Shown here one piece after another: positions 14,870 through 23,475 of a stretch of 30,171 bases of DNA. The notes under the pieces were generated by a model. The model had not been told where the DNA came from, searched no databases, and saw only the letters and a program-made list of their open reading frames with translations. The DNA is from Bacillota bacterium (GTDB lineage Bacteria; Bacillota; Clostridia; Acetivibrionales; DSM-1351). Each line of letters starts with the position of its first letter. Positions within the stretch are counted from its first letter, which is position 1. The position numbers were made by a program, and so were the translations under genes. The stretch spans positions 1 to 30,171 of the forward strand of contig JAEWSZ010000110.1 in the NCBI GenBank assembly GCA_023397905.1, in the 5' to 3' direction.

Positions 14870-15544
14870 ATGGAGGGCGGTCTGAAGGAAAACGGCCAGT
14901 ATAAGACGTTTAAAGGTTACGGAGGGATAGAGGCTCCCGATATTTATATAAATTCACAATTCGGAGAGGGCTGGGGCTTAAGGCTGGATAAAGGTGTCAA
15001 TGACATAGACGCCTTCAGGCAAAGCACTTTCGGACCGGATAATGACAATAACTGCACTCTGGCTTCAATTGCCAGAGTGATGAAATACTATGCCGGACGC
15101 GGTTATCACGGAATACCGGACGACATATATGAAATATACAAAAAGGTGAGAGAGATAGGGGTAAAGCACGGCTATGACCCGAATAAGTCGGGTATTATGA
15201 GAGACCTGTTTGTTTACACCCCTTTTGAAATAAATACTATGGTGAAAGAGTCCTGGAAAATATTTTACAATTCCTCTGTCAGCTCGAGTAACAGGTATTT
15301 CAGAAAGATAAATATTATCGTTGAAAACATTGATAATGAAAATCCGCCGCTGCTCAATATAGCCTCTGGAGACTACAAAGGGCACACGGTGACTGTTACG
15401 GGCTACAGGATATACGAAAAGGCCGGAAAGCCGGACCGGGCTCTGGTCCGGGTCTATGACGGCTGGAGCGAAGCTGTGAGGTATATAGACTGGAAAAGGT
15501 TCGGAAATACTCCTGCAAGTGTTACGACGATTGTTCCGAGGTGA
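14870..15544 (+). CDS. Putative papain-fold cysteine peptidase, C39-like
   Basis: A 224-residue protein without signal peptide or membrane span, hence probably cytoplasmic. The pattern fits a papain-like fold of the Peptidase_C39_2 kind. Cys62 is at a helix start in DNNCTLASIARVMKYY, His172 is in KGHTVTVTGYRIY, and Asp197 is in VRVYDGWSE. Gln51 upstream could shape the oxyanion hole. The triad is assigned from motif order and spacing, not from a named match. It follows the hexapeptide-repeat ORF by 139 bases and starts with GGGAGC about 8 bases before its ATG. The substrate is unknown; a transglutaminase-like or amidase activity in the same fold is possible. Confidence 0.65.
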   Translation: MEGGLKENGQYKTFKGYGGIEAPDIYINSQFGEGWGLRLDKGVNDIDAFRQSTFGPDNDNNCTLASIARVMKYYAGRGYHGIPDDIYEIYKKVREIGVKHGYDPNKSGIMRDLFVYTPFEINTMVKESWKIFYNSSVSSSNRYFRKINIIVENIDNENPPLLNIASGDYKGHTVTVTGYRIYEKAGKPDRALVRVYDGWSEAVRYIDWKRFGNTPASVTTIVPR

Positions 15545-15587
15545 GAATTCAGGATTCAGAATCCTGAATTCCGGCTCCCGGATTCTA
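15545..15587. repeat. Heptanucleotide repeat forming a 12-bp palindrome
   Basis: Bases 15545-15556 pair perfectly with 15560-15571 around CAG. The same stretch reads as heptads: AATTCAG, GATTCAG, AATCCTG, AATTCCG, GCTCCCG, GATTCTA. It sits directly between the stop codons of two convergent genes and may stop transcription from either side, although neither side has a clear T-run. Confidence 0.6.
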
Positions 15588-15590
15588 TAA

Positions 15591-16808
15591 TTAATCTATT
15601 TTCCCGGTAATGAGCAAATCCATGAGCTTGTAGCCATCCTGCACATACACGCCTGTTTTCTTGGCTTCAGCTTCGTCATAGCCATGGGCCCGGGAGTTTT
15701 GCTCCTCTGTGCTGTCATATATGAGAAAGGGAACAGGCCCCGAGGTATGCGTGCGGAGGCTCAGCGGTGTTGGATGGTCGGGAAGTACCAGTACCCTGTA
15801 TTCCTTGTGCTTTTTAAGCCCTTCCAGTATAGGGCCTATTACCTGCGCATCCAGCAGTTCAATGGATTTCACCTTGTTGTCGATCTCATACCTGTGCCCG
15901 CACTCATCGGGAGCTTCCACATGTACATAAACAAAGTCTTTTCCGCTGTCAAGCGCAGCTATGGCCGCCTTTGCCTTGCCGGTAAAATTGGTATGTATAT
16001 TACCGGTGGCACCTTCCACATCAACTGATTCGAGTCCGGCGCACAAGCCGATACCCTTGAGCAGATCCACGGCCGAAATCATTGTGCCGGTTTTATTGTA
16101 CTTTTCCCTGAAAGAGGAAAGCGCCGGTTTTTTTCCTTCACCCCAGAGCCATACCGAATTGGCAGGCCTTAAGCCCCGGGCTTTTCTGGCCTGGTTTACG
16201 GGATGGTCCTTAAGGATGTCATAGCTTTTCTTCATCAGGTCAAGCAGCAGCCCGGATTCTTCCTTTGGCAGGTAGCTTGTGATTTTCCTTTCCAGAATAT
16301 CGTGGGGAGGTGTGCAGCCCAGCCCGGTCTTTCCATTGTTCCAGACCATGCAGTGCCTGTAGCTGATACCCGGATAAAAAGTGATATTTTCCTGTTTCGG
16401 AGCGTCGTTTACAGCTTTCATCAGAATGTGGGCTTCATCAGTTGAAATCTCATCCGAACTGTAGTCAATCATGGTCTTATCTTCGTATACGGCTTCGTCT
16501 TCGGATAAGTAGACCAGATTGCATCTGAGCGCCACATCAGTGGGAGAAAGCTCGATGCCCATACTGACCGCCTCCAGAGGAGAACGTCCGGTATAGTAGA
16601 CTTTTGGGTTGTAGCCCATAACCGACAGGTTGGCGGCGTCGCTTCCGGGGGGTATCCCTTCGGGGACTGTCTTTACAAGCCCCACAGTTCCTTTTCCGGC
16701 CAGCATATCCATATTTGGCTTGTGAGCCGCCTGAAGCGGCGTTTTGTTATTAAGTTCCTGCATGGGATAGTCTGCCATACCATCCCCGAGAATTACGACA
16801 TATTTCAT
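15591..16808 (-). CDS. apgM: Cofactor-independent phosphoglycerate mutase, archaeal type (or homoserine kinase-like paralogue)
   Basis: A 405-residue alkaline-phosphatase-superfamily enzyme. Metal and catalytic elements include Asp9 in VVILGDGMADYP, Ser56 in GIPPGSDAANLS (the Ser that carries phosphate), HVEAPDECGH and LPDHPTP in the C-terminal half. As phosphoglycerate mutase it would interconvert 3- and 2-phosphoglycerate. One branch of this family (TIGR02535) has been proposed to act as homoserine kinase because of its place in threonine loci; no threonine gene is near here. GGGAGG lies 8 bases before the ATG on the minus strand. It follows glnS by 50 bases without a visible terminator, so it may be part of the gltX-glnS transcript. 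Confidence 0.87.
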   Translation of the reverse strand: MKYVVILGDGMADYPMQELNNKTPLQAAHKPNMDMLAGKGTVGLVKTVPEGIPPGSDAANLSVMGYNPKVYYTGRSPLEAVSMGIELSPTDVALRCNLVYLSEDEAVYEDKTMIDYSSDEISTDEAHILMKAVNDAPKQENITFYPGISYRHCMVWNNGKTGLGCTPPHDILERKITSYLPKEESGLLLDLMKKSYDILKDHPVNQARKARGLRPANSVWLWGEGKKPALSSFREKYNKTGTMISAVDLLKGIGLCAGLESVDVEGATGNIHTNFTGKAKAAIAALDSGKDFVYVHVEAPDECGHRYEIDNKVKSIELLDAQVIGPILEGLKKHKEYRVLVLPDHPTPLSLRTHTSGPVPFLIYDSTEEQNSRAHGYDEAEAKKTGVYVQDGYKLMDLLITGKID

Positions 16809-16858
16809 AATCCTTACCTCCCTTGTACCGAAATGACGGCTTCATATATACAAAAGTT

Positions 16859-18577
16859 TCAAAGCTTCACACCGGAGACCTTCGCCCAGGTATCCTTCAA
16901 ACCAACAGTACGGTTGAAAACCGGCTTGCTACCGGTAGAGTCGCTGTCAACACAGAAATAACCCATTCTCAAAAACTGGAATCTCTCACCTGGCTTTGCC
17001 TTTGCCAGATCAGGCTCAACCATGCAGCTGTCAAGTATCTCAAGTGACTCAGGGTTTATATTTGACCTGAAATCCTGGCCTTCTTCAACGTCCTCGGGAT
17101 CGGTTTTCATAAATAAATGATCATACAGCCTGACTTCGGCCTTTACCGCATGCGACGCCGATACCCAGTGGAGAGTGCCCTTTACTTTTCTGCCGTCGGG
17201 GGAATTTCCGCCTCTTGAAGCGGGATCGTAGGTACACCGAAGCTCCGTAATTCCGCCGGTAGCCTCATCCTTTACAACGCTTTGACAGGTTATGAAATAG
17301 GTGTTCTTGAGGCGGACCTCCCGTCCCGGCGCAAGACGGAAGAATTTATTTGGGGGATTTTCCATGAAATCCTCCTGCTCAATATATATTTCTCTTGAGA
17401 AAGGCAGCTTTCTTGTGCCCATCTCAGGGTTTTCGGGATTGTTCTCAACGTCGAACCATTCCACCTGGCCTTCAGGATAGTTTTCTATCACCACTTTCAA
17501 GGGCTTCAAAACCGCCATGACCCTTGAAGCGCTGAAATTCAGGTCGTCCCTGATACAGTGCTCCAGCAGGGCGTAATCCACAAGGCTGTTGTTCTTGGCT
17601 ACGCCTATTTTTTCACAGAAGGTCCTGATGGAGCCGGGAGTGTAACCGCGCCTTCTCAAGCCTGAAATAGTAGGCATTCTGGGGTCGTCCCAACCGTTGA
17701 CATATTTTTCATTGACCAGTTGCAGCAGCTTGCGTTTGCTCATCTGGGTATATGCAAGATTCAGCCGCGCAAACTCGATCTGTCTCGGCTTTGCAGGCAA
17801 ATCAACATTGTCTCTTACCCAGTCGTACAAGGGCCTGTGATCCTCAAACTCAAGCGAACACAGGGAGTGGGTGATACCCTCCACCACATCCTCAATTGGG
17901 TGGGCATAGTCATACATGGGGTAAATACACCACTTGTCGCCCGTCCTGTGGTGATGGGCCCTGAGAATCCTGTATATTACAGGGTCACGCATATTTATAT
18001 TTGGCGAAGCCATGTCAATTTTGGCCCTCAGAACCTTTGAACCGTCCGGAAATTCGCCGTTTCTCATTCTCTCAAATAAATTCAGATTTTCCTCAACGGA
18101 CCTGTCCCTGTACGGGCTGTTTTTTCCGGGCTCGGTGAGAGTGCCCCTGTGTTCTCTGATCTCATCTGCAGAAAGGTCGCAGACAAAGGCCTTTCCGGCC
18201 TTGATGAGCTTGACTGCGCAGTCGTACATTATTTCAAAGTACTCTGAGGCGTAGAACATGCTGTCCCAGTTGAAGCCCAGCCATCTTACGTCTTCCTGGA
18301 TGGATTCCACGTATTCCACGTCCTCCTTGCTGGGATTTGTATCGTCAAAGCGGAGATTGCATTTTCCGCCGTATTTGAGGGCTGTGCCGAAATCTATGCA
18401 TATGGCTTTTGCATGCCCTATATGCAGGTATCCGTTAGGCTCGGGCGGAAACCTGGTACAGACAATATTGTCCGGAACTTTTCCGGCCGCAAGATCCTCA
18501 TCAATAAAATCGTAAATAAAATTTGAGGCTGTATTATTTTCTTCTTCATTTACTGGGTTGATTACTTCATCGGACAT
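16859..18577 (-). CDS. glnS: Glutaminyl-tRNA synthetase
   Basis: A class I aminoacyl-tRNA synthetase that attaches glutamine to tRNA-Gln. It shows the Gln/Glu signature RFPPEPNGYLHIGHAK with HIGH, and MSKRKL in place of KMSKS. The DDTNPSKED and YDYAHPIEDVVEGITHSLCSLEFEDHR blocks separate GlnRS from GluRS. The C-terminal beta-barrel anticodon-binding domains are complete. The ATG at 18577 has GGAG 6 bases upstream; the ATG at 18589, four codons earlier, lacks a good ribosome binding site but gives 576 residues. Many Firmicutes lack GlnRS and use GatCAB amidation instead. It lies directly behind gltX on the minus strand. Confidence 0.95.
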   Translation of the reverse strand: MSDEVINPVNEEENNTASNFIYDFIDEDLAAGKVPDNIVCTRFPPEPNGYLHIGHAKAICIDFGTALKYGGKCNLRFDDTNPSKEDVEYVESIQEDVRWLGFNWDSMFYASEYFEIMYDCAVKLIKAGKAFVCDLSADEIREHRGTLTEPGKNSPYRDRSVEENLNLFERMRNGEFPDGSKVLRAKIDMASPNINMRDPVIYRILRAHHHRTGDKWCIYPMYDYAHPIEDVVEGITHSLCSLEFEDHRPLYDWVRDNVDLPAKPRQIEFARLNLAYTQMSKRKLLQLVNEKYVNGWDDPRMPTISGLRRRGYTPGSIRTFCEKIGVAKNNSLVDYALLEHCIRDDLNFSASRVMAVLKPLKVVIENYPEGQVEWFDVENNPENPEMGTRKLPFSREIYIEQEDFMENPPNKFFRLAPGREVRLKNTYFITCQSVVKDEATGGITELRCTYDPASRGGNSPDGRKVKGTLHWVSASHAVKAEVRLYDHLFMKTDPEDVEEGQDFRSNINPESLEILDSCMVEPDLAKAKPGERFQFLRMGYFCVDSDSTGSKPVFNRTVGLKDTWAKVSGVKL

Positions 18578-18634
18578 AATATTCTCCATTCCGCCGCCGC
18601 TGACGGCGACTTAAATAGTTATAAAAACCTCCTG

Positions 18635-20089
18635 CTATATGGCGTTTTTAAGCTTGTCGATTCCGGTTCTGATCCTCTTGAGAGTTTCTTCCCTGCCAAG
18701 AATATCGGCTATTTCAATTGCGCCCCCGGGAGTGACTGCCTTGCCGGATATTGCGGTTCTGATTGGCCACAGCATCAGGCTGTTTTTGATTCCGAGGCTC
18801 TCAATGTGCGCAAATATTTTTTCGTGTATGGCGTCAAAGTTCCAGTCAGAGATTGACTCCAGGACCGGATATGCCGACTCCAGGCTCTCCAGGGAGTTTT
18901 CCAGCGTGGTTTTGCTCTTTTTATGGACATACATTTCAATATCATAATCTGGCAGAGCATCAATGAAATCAATATTATCCGGTATTGTATTCAATACCTC
19001 GGTCCTCAGTTGAAGCAGCCTGCTCAGCTTAAGAGTGTCGGTATTTTTATTTGAAATGGCCTTCTCATAATAGGGCAGCGCCAGCTTGTGAAATTCCTCA
19101 ACGGGCATTTTCCTGATATATTCGCCGTTCATCCAGGTGAGCTTGTTTATGTCGAATATGGCGGGGGATTTGCTGATACCCTTTATATCAAAAGTCTCCT
19201 CCAATTCCTTCAGTGTATAGATCTCCCTGGTGTCTCCGGGGCTCCAGCCCAGCAGGACCACATAGTTTACAATGGCGTCAACCAGGTAGCCCATATCAAT
19301 CAAATCCTCAAAGGACGGATCACCTGCTCTTTTGCTCATCTTTCTCCCGGAACCCGTGAGTATCAGGGGAACGTGCACATAGGTGGGAATATCCCAGCCG
19401 TAAGCCTGATAGAGAAGGTTGTACTTGGGGGTTGAGGCCAGGTATTCATTTCCTCTCACAACATGAGTTATGGCCATCTGGTGGTCGTCAATAACATTTG
19501 CAAAATTGTATGTGGGCAGGCCGTCGGTTTTTATGAGTATCTGATCGTCCAGCTCGCTGTTGTCCACGGTAATGGTGCCGTAAACCGCGTCCTCAAAGCT
19601 GGTGCTTCCGGTGTCCGGCATTTTCTGCCTTATGACATAGGGTTCGTTGCCGGCCAGCTTCTGCGCGATTTCTTCCTTTGAGAGCTTCAGGCAGTGACGG
19701 TCATATCTGTGGCCGTGTCCGGCGGCTTCCTGCTCATCCTTCAGCGCGGCAAGCCTTTCCTTGGAGCAAAAGCAGTAGTACGCATGTCCTGTTTCAACAA
19801 GTTTTTTTGCATAGTCAATATACATGCCTTTGCGCTCGCTTTGCACATATGGGCCGTAGTCTCCGCCTATGTCGGGGCCTTCATCGTGTACCAGGCCCGC
19901 CAGCTTCAGGGTGTTGTATATAACGTCAATGGCGCCTTCCACATAGCGTTCCTGGTCGGTATCCTCTATTCTCAATATAAATTTTCCGTTGTCCTTTTTA
20001 GCTATCAGGTACTCATATAATGCAGTTCTTAAATTACCGATGTGCATGTAGCCTGTCGGACTCGGCGCATATCTGGTTCTGGTTTGCAT
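18635..20089 (-). CDS. gltX: Glutamyl-tRNA synthetase
   Basis: A 484-residue class I synthetase charging tRNA-Glu. The start RTRYAPSPTGYMHIGNLRTALYEY gives HIGN at 16-19, a normal variant for GluRS. KMSKR is at 250-254. CFC (106-108) with the later RHC (131-133) resembles the zinc-binding site of bacterial GluRS. The C-terminal anticodon-binding helical domain is complete. Transcription should start near 20479 and be controlled by the T-box leader upstream. GGGAG lies about 9 bases before the ATG. glnS follows 57 bases after the stop. Confidence 0.96.
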   Translation of the reverse strand: MQTRTRYAPSPTGYMHIGNLRTALYEYLIAKKDNGKFILRIEDTDQERYVEGAIDVIYNTLKLAGLVHDEGPDIGGDYGPYVQSERKGMYIDYAKKLVETGHAYYCFCSKERLAALKDEQEAAGHGHRYDRHCLKLSKEEIAQKLAGNEPYVIRQKMPDTGSTSFEDAVYGTITVDNSELDDQILIKTDGLPTYNFANVIDDHQMAITHVVRGNEYLASTPKYNLLYQAYGWDIPTYVHVPLILTGSGRKMSKRAGDPSFEDLIDMGYLVDAIVNYVVLLGWSPGDTREIYTLKELEETFDIKGISKSPAIFDINKLTWMNGEYIRKMPVEEFHKLALPYYEKAISNKNTDTLKLSRLLQLRTEVLNTIPDNIDFIDALPDYDIEMYVHKKSKTTLENSLESLESAYPVLESISDWNFDAIHEKIFAHIESLGIKNSLMLWPIRTAISGKAVTPGGAIEIADILGREETLKRIRTGIDKLKNAI

Positions 20090-20168
20090 TTTGTCAAACT
20101 CCCTTCCGTATTATAGTAGTAAATAAATGAACAAAGGTGGCAAAGCCCCTCAGTTCGCACAACTAGAC

Positions 20169-20208
20169 AAAATAAAAAACCTTCCGTCCATTTGCAGGAC
20201 GAAAGGTT
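20169..20208 (-). terminator. Intrinsic terminator of the T-box leader
   Basis: On the minus strand AACCTTTCGTCC (20208-20197) pairs with GGACGGAAGGTT (20189-20178), with one G-T pair. A U-tract runs through 20179-20169. It is alternative to the antiterminator that includes the T-box bases at 20227-20215. Confidence 0.85.
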
Positions 20209-20479
20209 GATCTTCCGCGGTACCACCGTGCTTGGCAAAGCCCACTCAAGGAACTGATAATTAATTCCTTTATCTCTGTAACGGGAGTTGCCCGTCAGGC
20301 CTACTTCATAAAGTCAACAACCGGCGTCCAGCCAATGGAGGACTTTCAATGTTTCTTGGGCCTGAAGCTCGGATACCTGTTTCCATCAGTGTCCATACCG
20401 GATTCCCACCACCGCCGGCTCTCTTTAATAAGACTTAAAGACGTACTTATTATCGTCATTGCTAATAAATATCTGTTGT
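20169..20479 (-). promoter_or_regulatory. T-box leader controlling gltX-glnS, predicted Glu specifier
   Basis: The T-box core GGTGGTACCGCGG lies at 20227-20215 on the minus strand. It is followed by a terminator whose arms (20208-20197 and 20189-20178) enclose a short loop and lead into TTTTTTATTTT. Stem I starts with AGCAATGACGATAATAAGTA, a usual stem I beginning. A GAA triplet at 20347-20345, followed by A and CCTC, fits the specifier position, so uncharged tRNA-Glu is the predicted effector. The specifier is inferred by pattern, not by folding. Uncharged tRNA binding would favour the antiterminator and raise synthetase expression. Confidence 0.9.
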
Positions 20480-20485
20480 TCTCAT

Positions 20486-20515
20486 ATTATATTATTTTGA
20501 ACAAATATGTGTCAA
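20486..20515 (-). promoter_or_regulatory. Sigma-A promoter of the gltX T-box transcript
   Basis: On the minus strand TTGACA (20515-20510), 18 bases, then TATAAT (20491-20486). Both hexamers are perfect. It begins only 11 bases beyond the stop codon of the upstream minus-strand gene. Confidence 0.8.
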
Positions 20516-20525
20516 GGTTTCTGTG

Positions 20526-22127
20526 TTATTTTAACATATCCAGTAATCCTTTAATACCTTTTTCATCAAAATTTGCCATATCCTTATAATAATCCACTTC
20601 GTCCTTGACCATATCATTTAAAAGGCTTTGGGCGAGCACGTCCACAGGAGCCACATCATCGGTAAACACCAGCTTCGCTTCGGTTACTTCCTGCAAATTC
20701 TGACTTACGTATTCCGATACGTTGACCAGAGGATTTGCGGGATCCAGCCTTGAAATATTATTCTCAAAATTGTTTAGCATGTCACTGTCGTTTGAAGCGA
20801 ATAGCAGGACATTTGTACTGTTGCTGAGGTCGCAGGTGTACACCCTGTCCATGACGCTTTTGACAGTCTGGGAAAGGTATTGGTTTATAGGGTTGTCGCC
20901 TTTGGACTTCATATTTATATTAAGTATAATGATCCCTCCGGGCTTCAGATGCTCCGAAACCTTGGTGAAGAATTCCTTTGTAGCCATGTGAAAGGGTATG
21001 GTTATATCGTGAAAGGCGTCTACCATTATAACGTCATACCGGCCGCAGTTCTTATCCGAAAGAAAGGTTCTGCCGTCAGTCTCATATATGGTTGCCTCGT
21101 CGTCCTTAAAATCAAAATATTCCCTGGACAGTTTAACGATTTCGGGATCGATTTCGACGGCATCTGTTTTAATATTGGGATAATATATTTTGGACTGCTT
21201 GGCATATGTACCGGTGCCGTTGCCCAGGACCAGGAGATCAAGCTTTCCGGCGGGATCCAGATCTTTTATGAACTGGGGGGCCATCAGGGCGTAATCATAA
21301 TACAAACCCGAGAGCTTGTTGTCCTTTTTATACACCGACTGGACACCAAAAGCCACATTGGTGGAAAGGTATACCGAATCTTCATCCTCCGATACCTGAA
21401 GGTAGTTGTACTGGGAGTCCTTCTCAACCAGGCAGTCCTTCCAGAAGGCATAGGAGTCCGAAAGGGGCAGTGTCAAAAGTACAAGTATGATTATGGAGCT
21501 TATAATGGTTTTCAGAAATCTTGACTTTCTAATAATGAAATATATGAGACATATCAGGTTCAGGACCATTGAAAAAATCAGAAAGGTCTTGCTGGTGCCC
21601 ACCAGAGGTATCGTCACAAAAGTGGGCAGGAAGGTCCCTATAATGCTGCCGATGGTATTCATCGCATATATTTTGCCGGCGGTTTTTCCCGTATTTTCAA
21701 TATCGGTAACGCCCAGTTTAACCAGATAGGGTGAAACCATGCCGAGGGCCACTAAAGGCGCCGAGAAGATTATGAGGCAGGACAGGGCTGAGCCGGTAAC
21801 CAGCAGGTTGTTCGGCAAAAATAAAATAAGCAGCCCGCTAATGGCCGTGACCAGATATTTGCCTACAAAGGGTATCACCGCTATCCACAATGCGGCAGCC
21901 CAGATAAATAAATATAACCTGTTCATGCTGTTATGCTTGTCCGCGGACCTGCCGCCCAAGACATTGCCTATACTCAAAGAAATCATTATAAGTCCTATAA
22001 TGACCGTCCAGATTATCTGGGAGGATCCGAAAAAGGGTGCCAAAAGTTTTGAAGCGCTGAGTTCAACCGCCATTACCGACATTCCGCAAAAGAATGAGGT
22101 GGCATATAAAAGAAAATTTTTCCCCAT
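20526..22127 (-). CDS. Membrane protein fused to a spermidine synthase-like domain
   Basis: A 533-residue protein with an N-terminal transporter-like membrane part (about 1-215, six or more spans, starting FLLYATSFFCGMSVMAVELS) and a C-terminal Rossmann domain (about 245-500). The latter has LLVLGNGTGTYAKQ, DAVEIDPEIVKLSREYF, DGRTFL and YDVIMVDAFHDITIPFH. This matches the group annotated as fused MFS/spermidine synthase. The catalytic Asp motif of true spermidine synthases (D-S-x-D-P) is replaced by DAFHD, so polyamine synthesis is uncertain. GGAG lies about 8 bases before the ATG. No terminator fits between its stop and the gltX promoter, so readthrough into the T-box is possible. Confidence 0.85.
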   Translation of the reverse strand: MGKNFLLYATSFFCGMSVMAVELSASKLLAPFFGSSQIIWTVIIGLIMISLSIGNVLGGRSADKHNSMNRLYLFIWAAALWIAVIPFVGKYLVTAISGLLILFLPNNLLVTGSALSCLIIFSAPLVALGMVSPYLVKLGVTDIENTGKTAGKIYAMNTIGSIIGTFLPTFVTIPLVGTSKTFLIFSMVLNLICLIYFIIRKSRFLKTIISSIIILVLLTLPLSDSYAFWKDCLVEKDSQYNYLQVSEDEDSVYLSTNVAFGVQSVYKKDNKLSGLYYDYALMAPQFIKDLDPAGKLDLLVLGNGTGTYAKQSKIYYPNIKTDAVEIDPEIVKLSREYFDFKDDEATIYETDGRTFLSDKNCGRYDVIMVDAFHDITIPFHMATKEFFTKVSEHLKPGGIIILNINMKSKGDNPINQYLSQTVKSVMDRVYTCDLSNSTNVLLFASNDSDMLNNFENNISRLDPANPLVNVSEYVSQNLQEVTEAKLVFTDDVAPVDVLAQSLLNDMVKDEVDYYKDMANFDEKGIKGLLDMLK

Positions 22128-22178
22128 GTATTCTATCTCCTGACTCTAAGAATTTATTCCATACTCCTGCTTTTAAGG

Positions 22179-22220
22179 TTCTCTATTCTGATTTCTGAAT
22201 TCTGACTCCTGAATTCTTAA
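22179..22220. repeat. Six tandem heptanucleotides (TTCTGAN)
   Basis: Consecutive heptads are TTCTCTA, TTCTGAT, TTCTGAA, TTCTGAC, TCCTGAA and TTCTTAA. The phase is exact over 42 bases. Related heptads occur at 15545-15587 and 27309-27343. Confidence 0.8.
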
Positions 22221-22301
22221 TAAATAGTTTATACTATATCTGCCTATTTGTGAAATGTTAGTTTTCCTGCAAACTGGTTTAAATTAAAAGTTAATTTTAT
22301 C

Positions 22302-22330
22302 TTGTATACAATGAACAAGTTGTATATAAT
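22302..22330 (+). promoter_or_regulatory. Promoter of pta with a palindromic operator candidate
   Basis: TTGTAT (22302-22307), 17 bases, and a perfect TATAAT (22325-22330). The -35 lies inside the palindrome TTGTATACAA (22302-22311), and TTGTATA recurs next to the -10. GTATAC appears again at 22342-22347. Such symmetry could bind a repressor, perhaps of the GntR type, but no regulator gene is adjacent. Confidence 0.55.
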
Positions 22331-22479
22331 AAAAGTGGTGCGTATACTTGGTTTCAGGTATTATGACCAGGTGACAATAATAGATTACTTAAATAAACTA
22401 AATAATAAAACATATCAAGGCCGCAATATTTGAAGTTAGATCCAATGATATTGCCTTAATAAGGAAAGGGGACTGTAAA

Positions 22480-23475
22480 ATGAATTTTTTAGAACAAATT
22501 GTGAGCAGGGCAAAAAAGGATATCAAAACCATTGTACTTCCTGAAAGTACTGATATCAGAACGCTTGAGGCTGCCGCAATGATTCAGAAGCAGGGAATTG
22601 CCAACATCATACTGATTGGCAACAAGGAAAAAATAAAAGAGCTGGGAGGAGATCTTGACATATCAAAGGCAAAGATCGTTGATCCGGCTGATTTTGATAA
22701 ATTCGACGAGTATGTAAATACTCTTTATGAGCTGAGAAAAGCCAAAGGGATGACAATGGAACAGGCAAGGAAGCTCTTAAGCGAAAATGTCCTGTATTTC
22801 GGAATAATGATGGTAAAAATGGGAGCCGCCGACGGAATGGTTGCCGGAGCAATAAATTCAACAGGCAATACCTTGAGGCCGGCTCTTCAGATATTGAAAA
22901 CCGCTCCGGGAGCAAAGCTGGTATCGGCTTTCTTTATCATGGTGGTTCCTGATTGCGAGTACGGAGAAAACGGAGTATTTGTATACGGAGACAGCGGGCT
23001 GGTTGAAAATCCCAATGCCGATGAGCTTTCGGAAATCGCCATCGCATCTTCAAAATCCTTCAAAACTCTTGTACAGGCAGAGCCTGTTGTGGCAATGCTT
23101 TCCTATTCAACTTACGGAAGTGCAAAAAGTGAATTGACAGAAAAAGTAGTTGAGGCGACCAGGCTGGCAAAGGAAAAAGCTCCCCAGCTCCAGTTGGACG
23201 GCGAACTGCAGGCAGACGCCGCTATCGTAGCTTCCGTTGGAAAATCAAAAGCACCCGGAAGTTCCGTGGCAGGAAAGGCCAATGTTTTGATATTCCCGGA
23301 TCTCAACTGCGGAAACATTTCATACAAGCTTACCCAGAGGCTCGCAAAGGCTGAAGCCTACGGTCCTATCATCCAGGGACTTGCAGGGCCTGTAAACGAC
23401 CTTTCCAGAGGCTGCAGCGCGGAGGATATAGTGGGAGTTGTGGCTATAACCTGTGTTCAGGCTCAGAACAGGTAA
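22480..23475 (+). CDS. pta: Phosphate acetyltransferase
   Basis: A 331-residue soluble enzyme that interconverts acetyl-CoA and acetyl phosphate, the first step of ATP-yielding acetate formation. Typical blocks are IVLPESTDIRTLEAA at the start, AADGMVAGAINSTGNTLRPALQI in the middle, and PDLNCGNISYKLTQRLAKAEAYGPIIQGLAGPVNDLSRGC near the end. It is the short form without the N-terminal regulatory domain of the E. coli enzyme. A purine-rich AGGAAAGGGG lies before the ATG. ackA follows after 152 bases, so the pair is probably co-expressed. Confidence 0.97.
   Translation: MNFLEQIVSRAKKDIKTIVLPESTDIRTLEAAAMIQKQGIANIILIGNKEKIKELGGDLDISKAKIVDPADFDKFDEYVNTLYELRKAKGMTMEQARKLLSENVLYFGIMMVKMGAADGMVAGAINSTGNTLRPALQILKTAPGAKLVSAFFIMVVPDCEYGENGVFVYGDSGLVENPNADELSEIAIASSKSFKTLVQAEPVVAMLSYSTYGSAKSELTEKVVEATRLAKEKAPQLQLDGELQADAAIVASVGKSKAPGSSVAGKANVLIFPDLNCGNISYKLTQRLAKAEAYGPIIQGLAGPVNDLSRGCSAEDIVGVVAITCVQAQNR

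Larger units (their letters stand above)
22128..22479. other. Divergent intergenic region upstream of pta
   Basis: No gene is visible in these 352 bases. The region holds a heptanucleotide repeat tract (22179-22220), a promoter with a 10-bp palindrome over its -35 (22302-22330), and an imperfect inverted repeat near 22418-22458 (AAGG-CAATAT with a three-base bulge). The leader to pta would be about 140 bases. Confidence 0.6.

Noticed and set aside
13044..15544. Prophage or conjugative element
   Set aside because: Only a recombinase, two tiny ORFs and a peptidase are present; no capsid, portal, relaxase or replication genes and no clear flanking direct repeats can be seen in this window.
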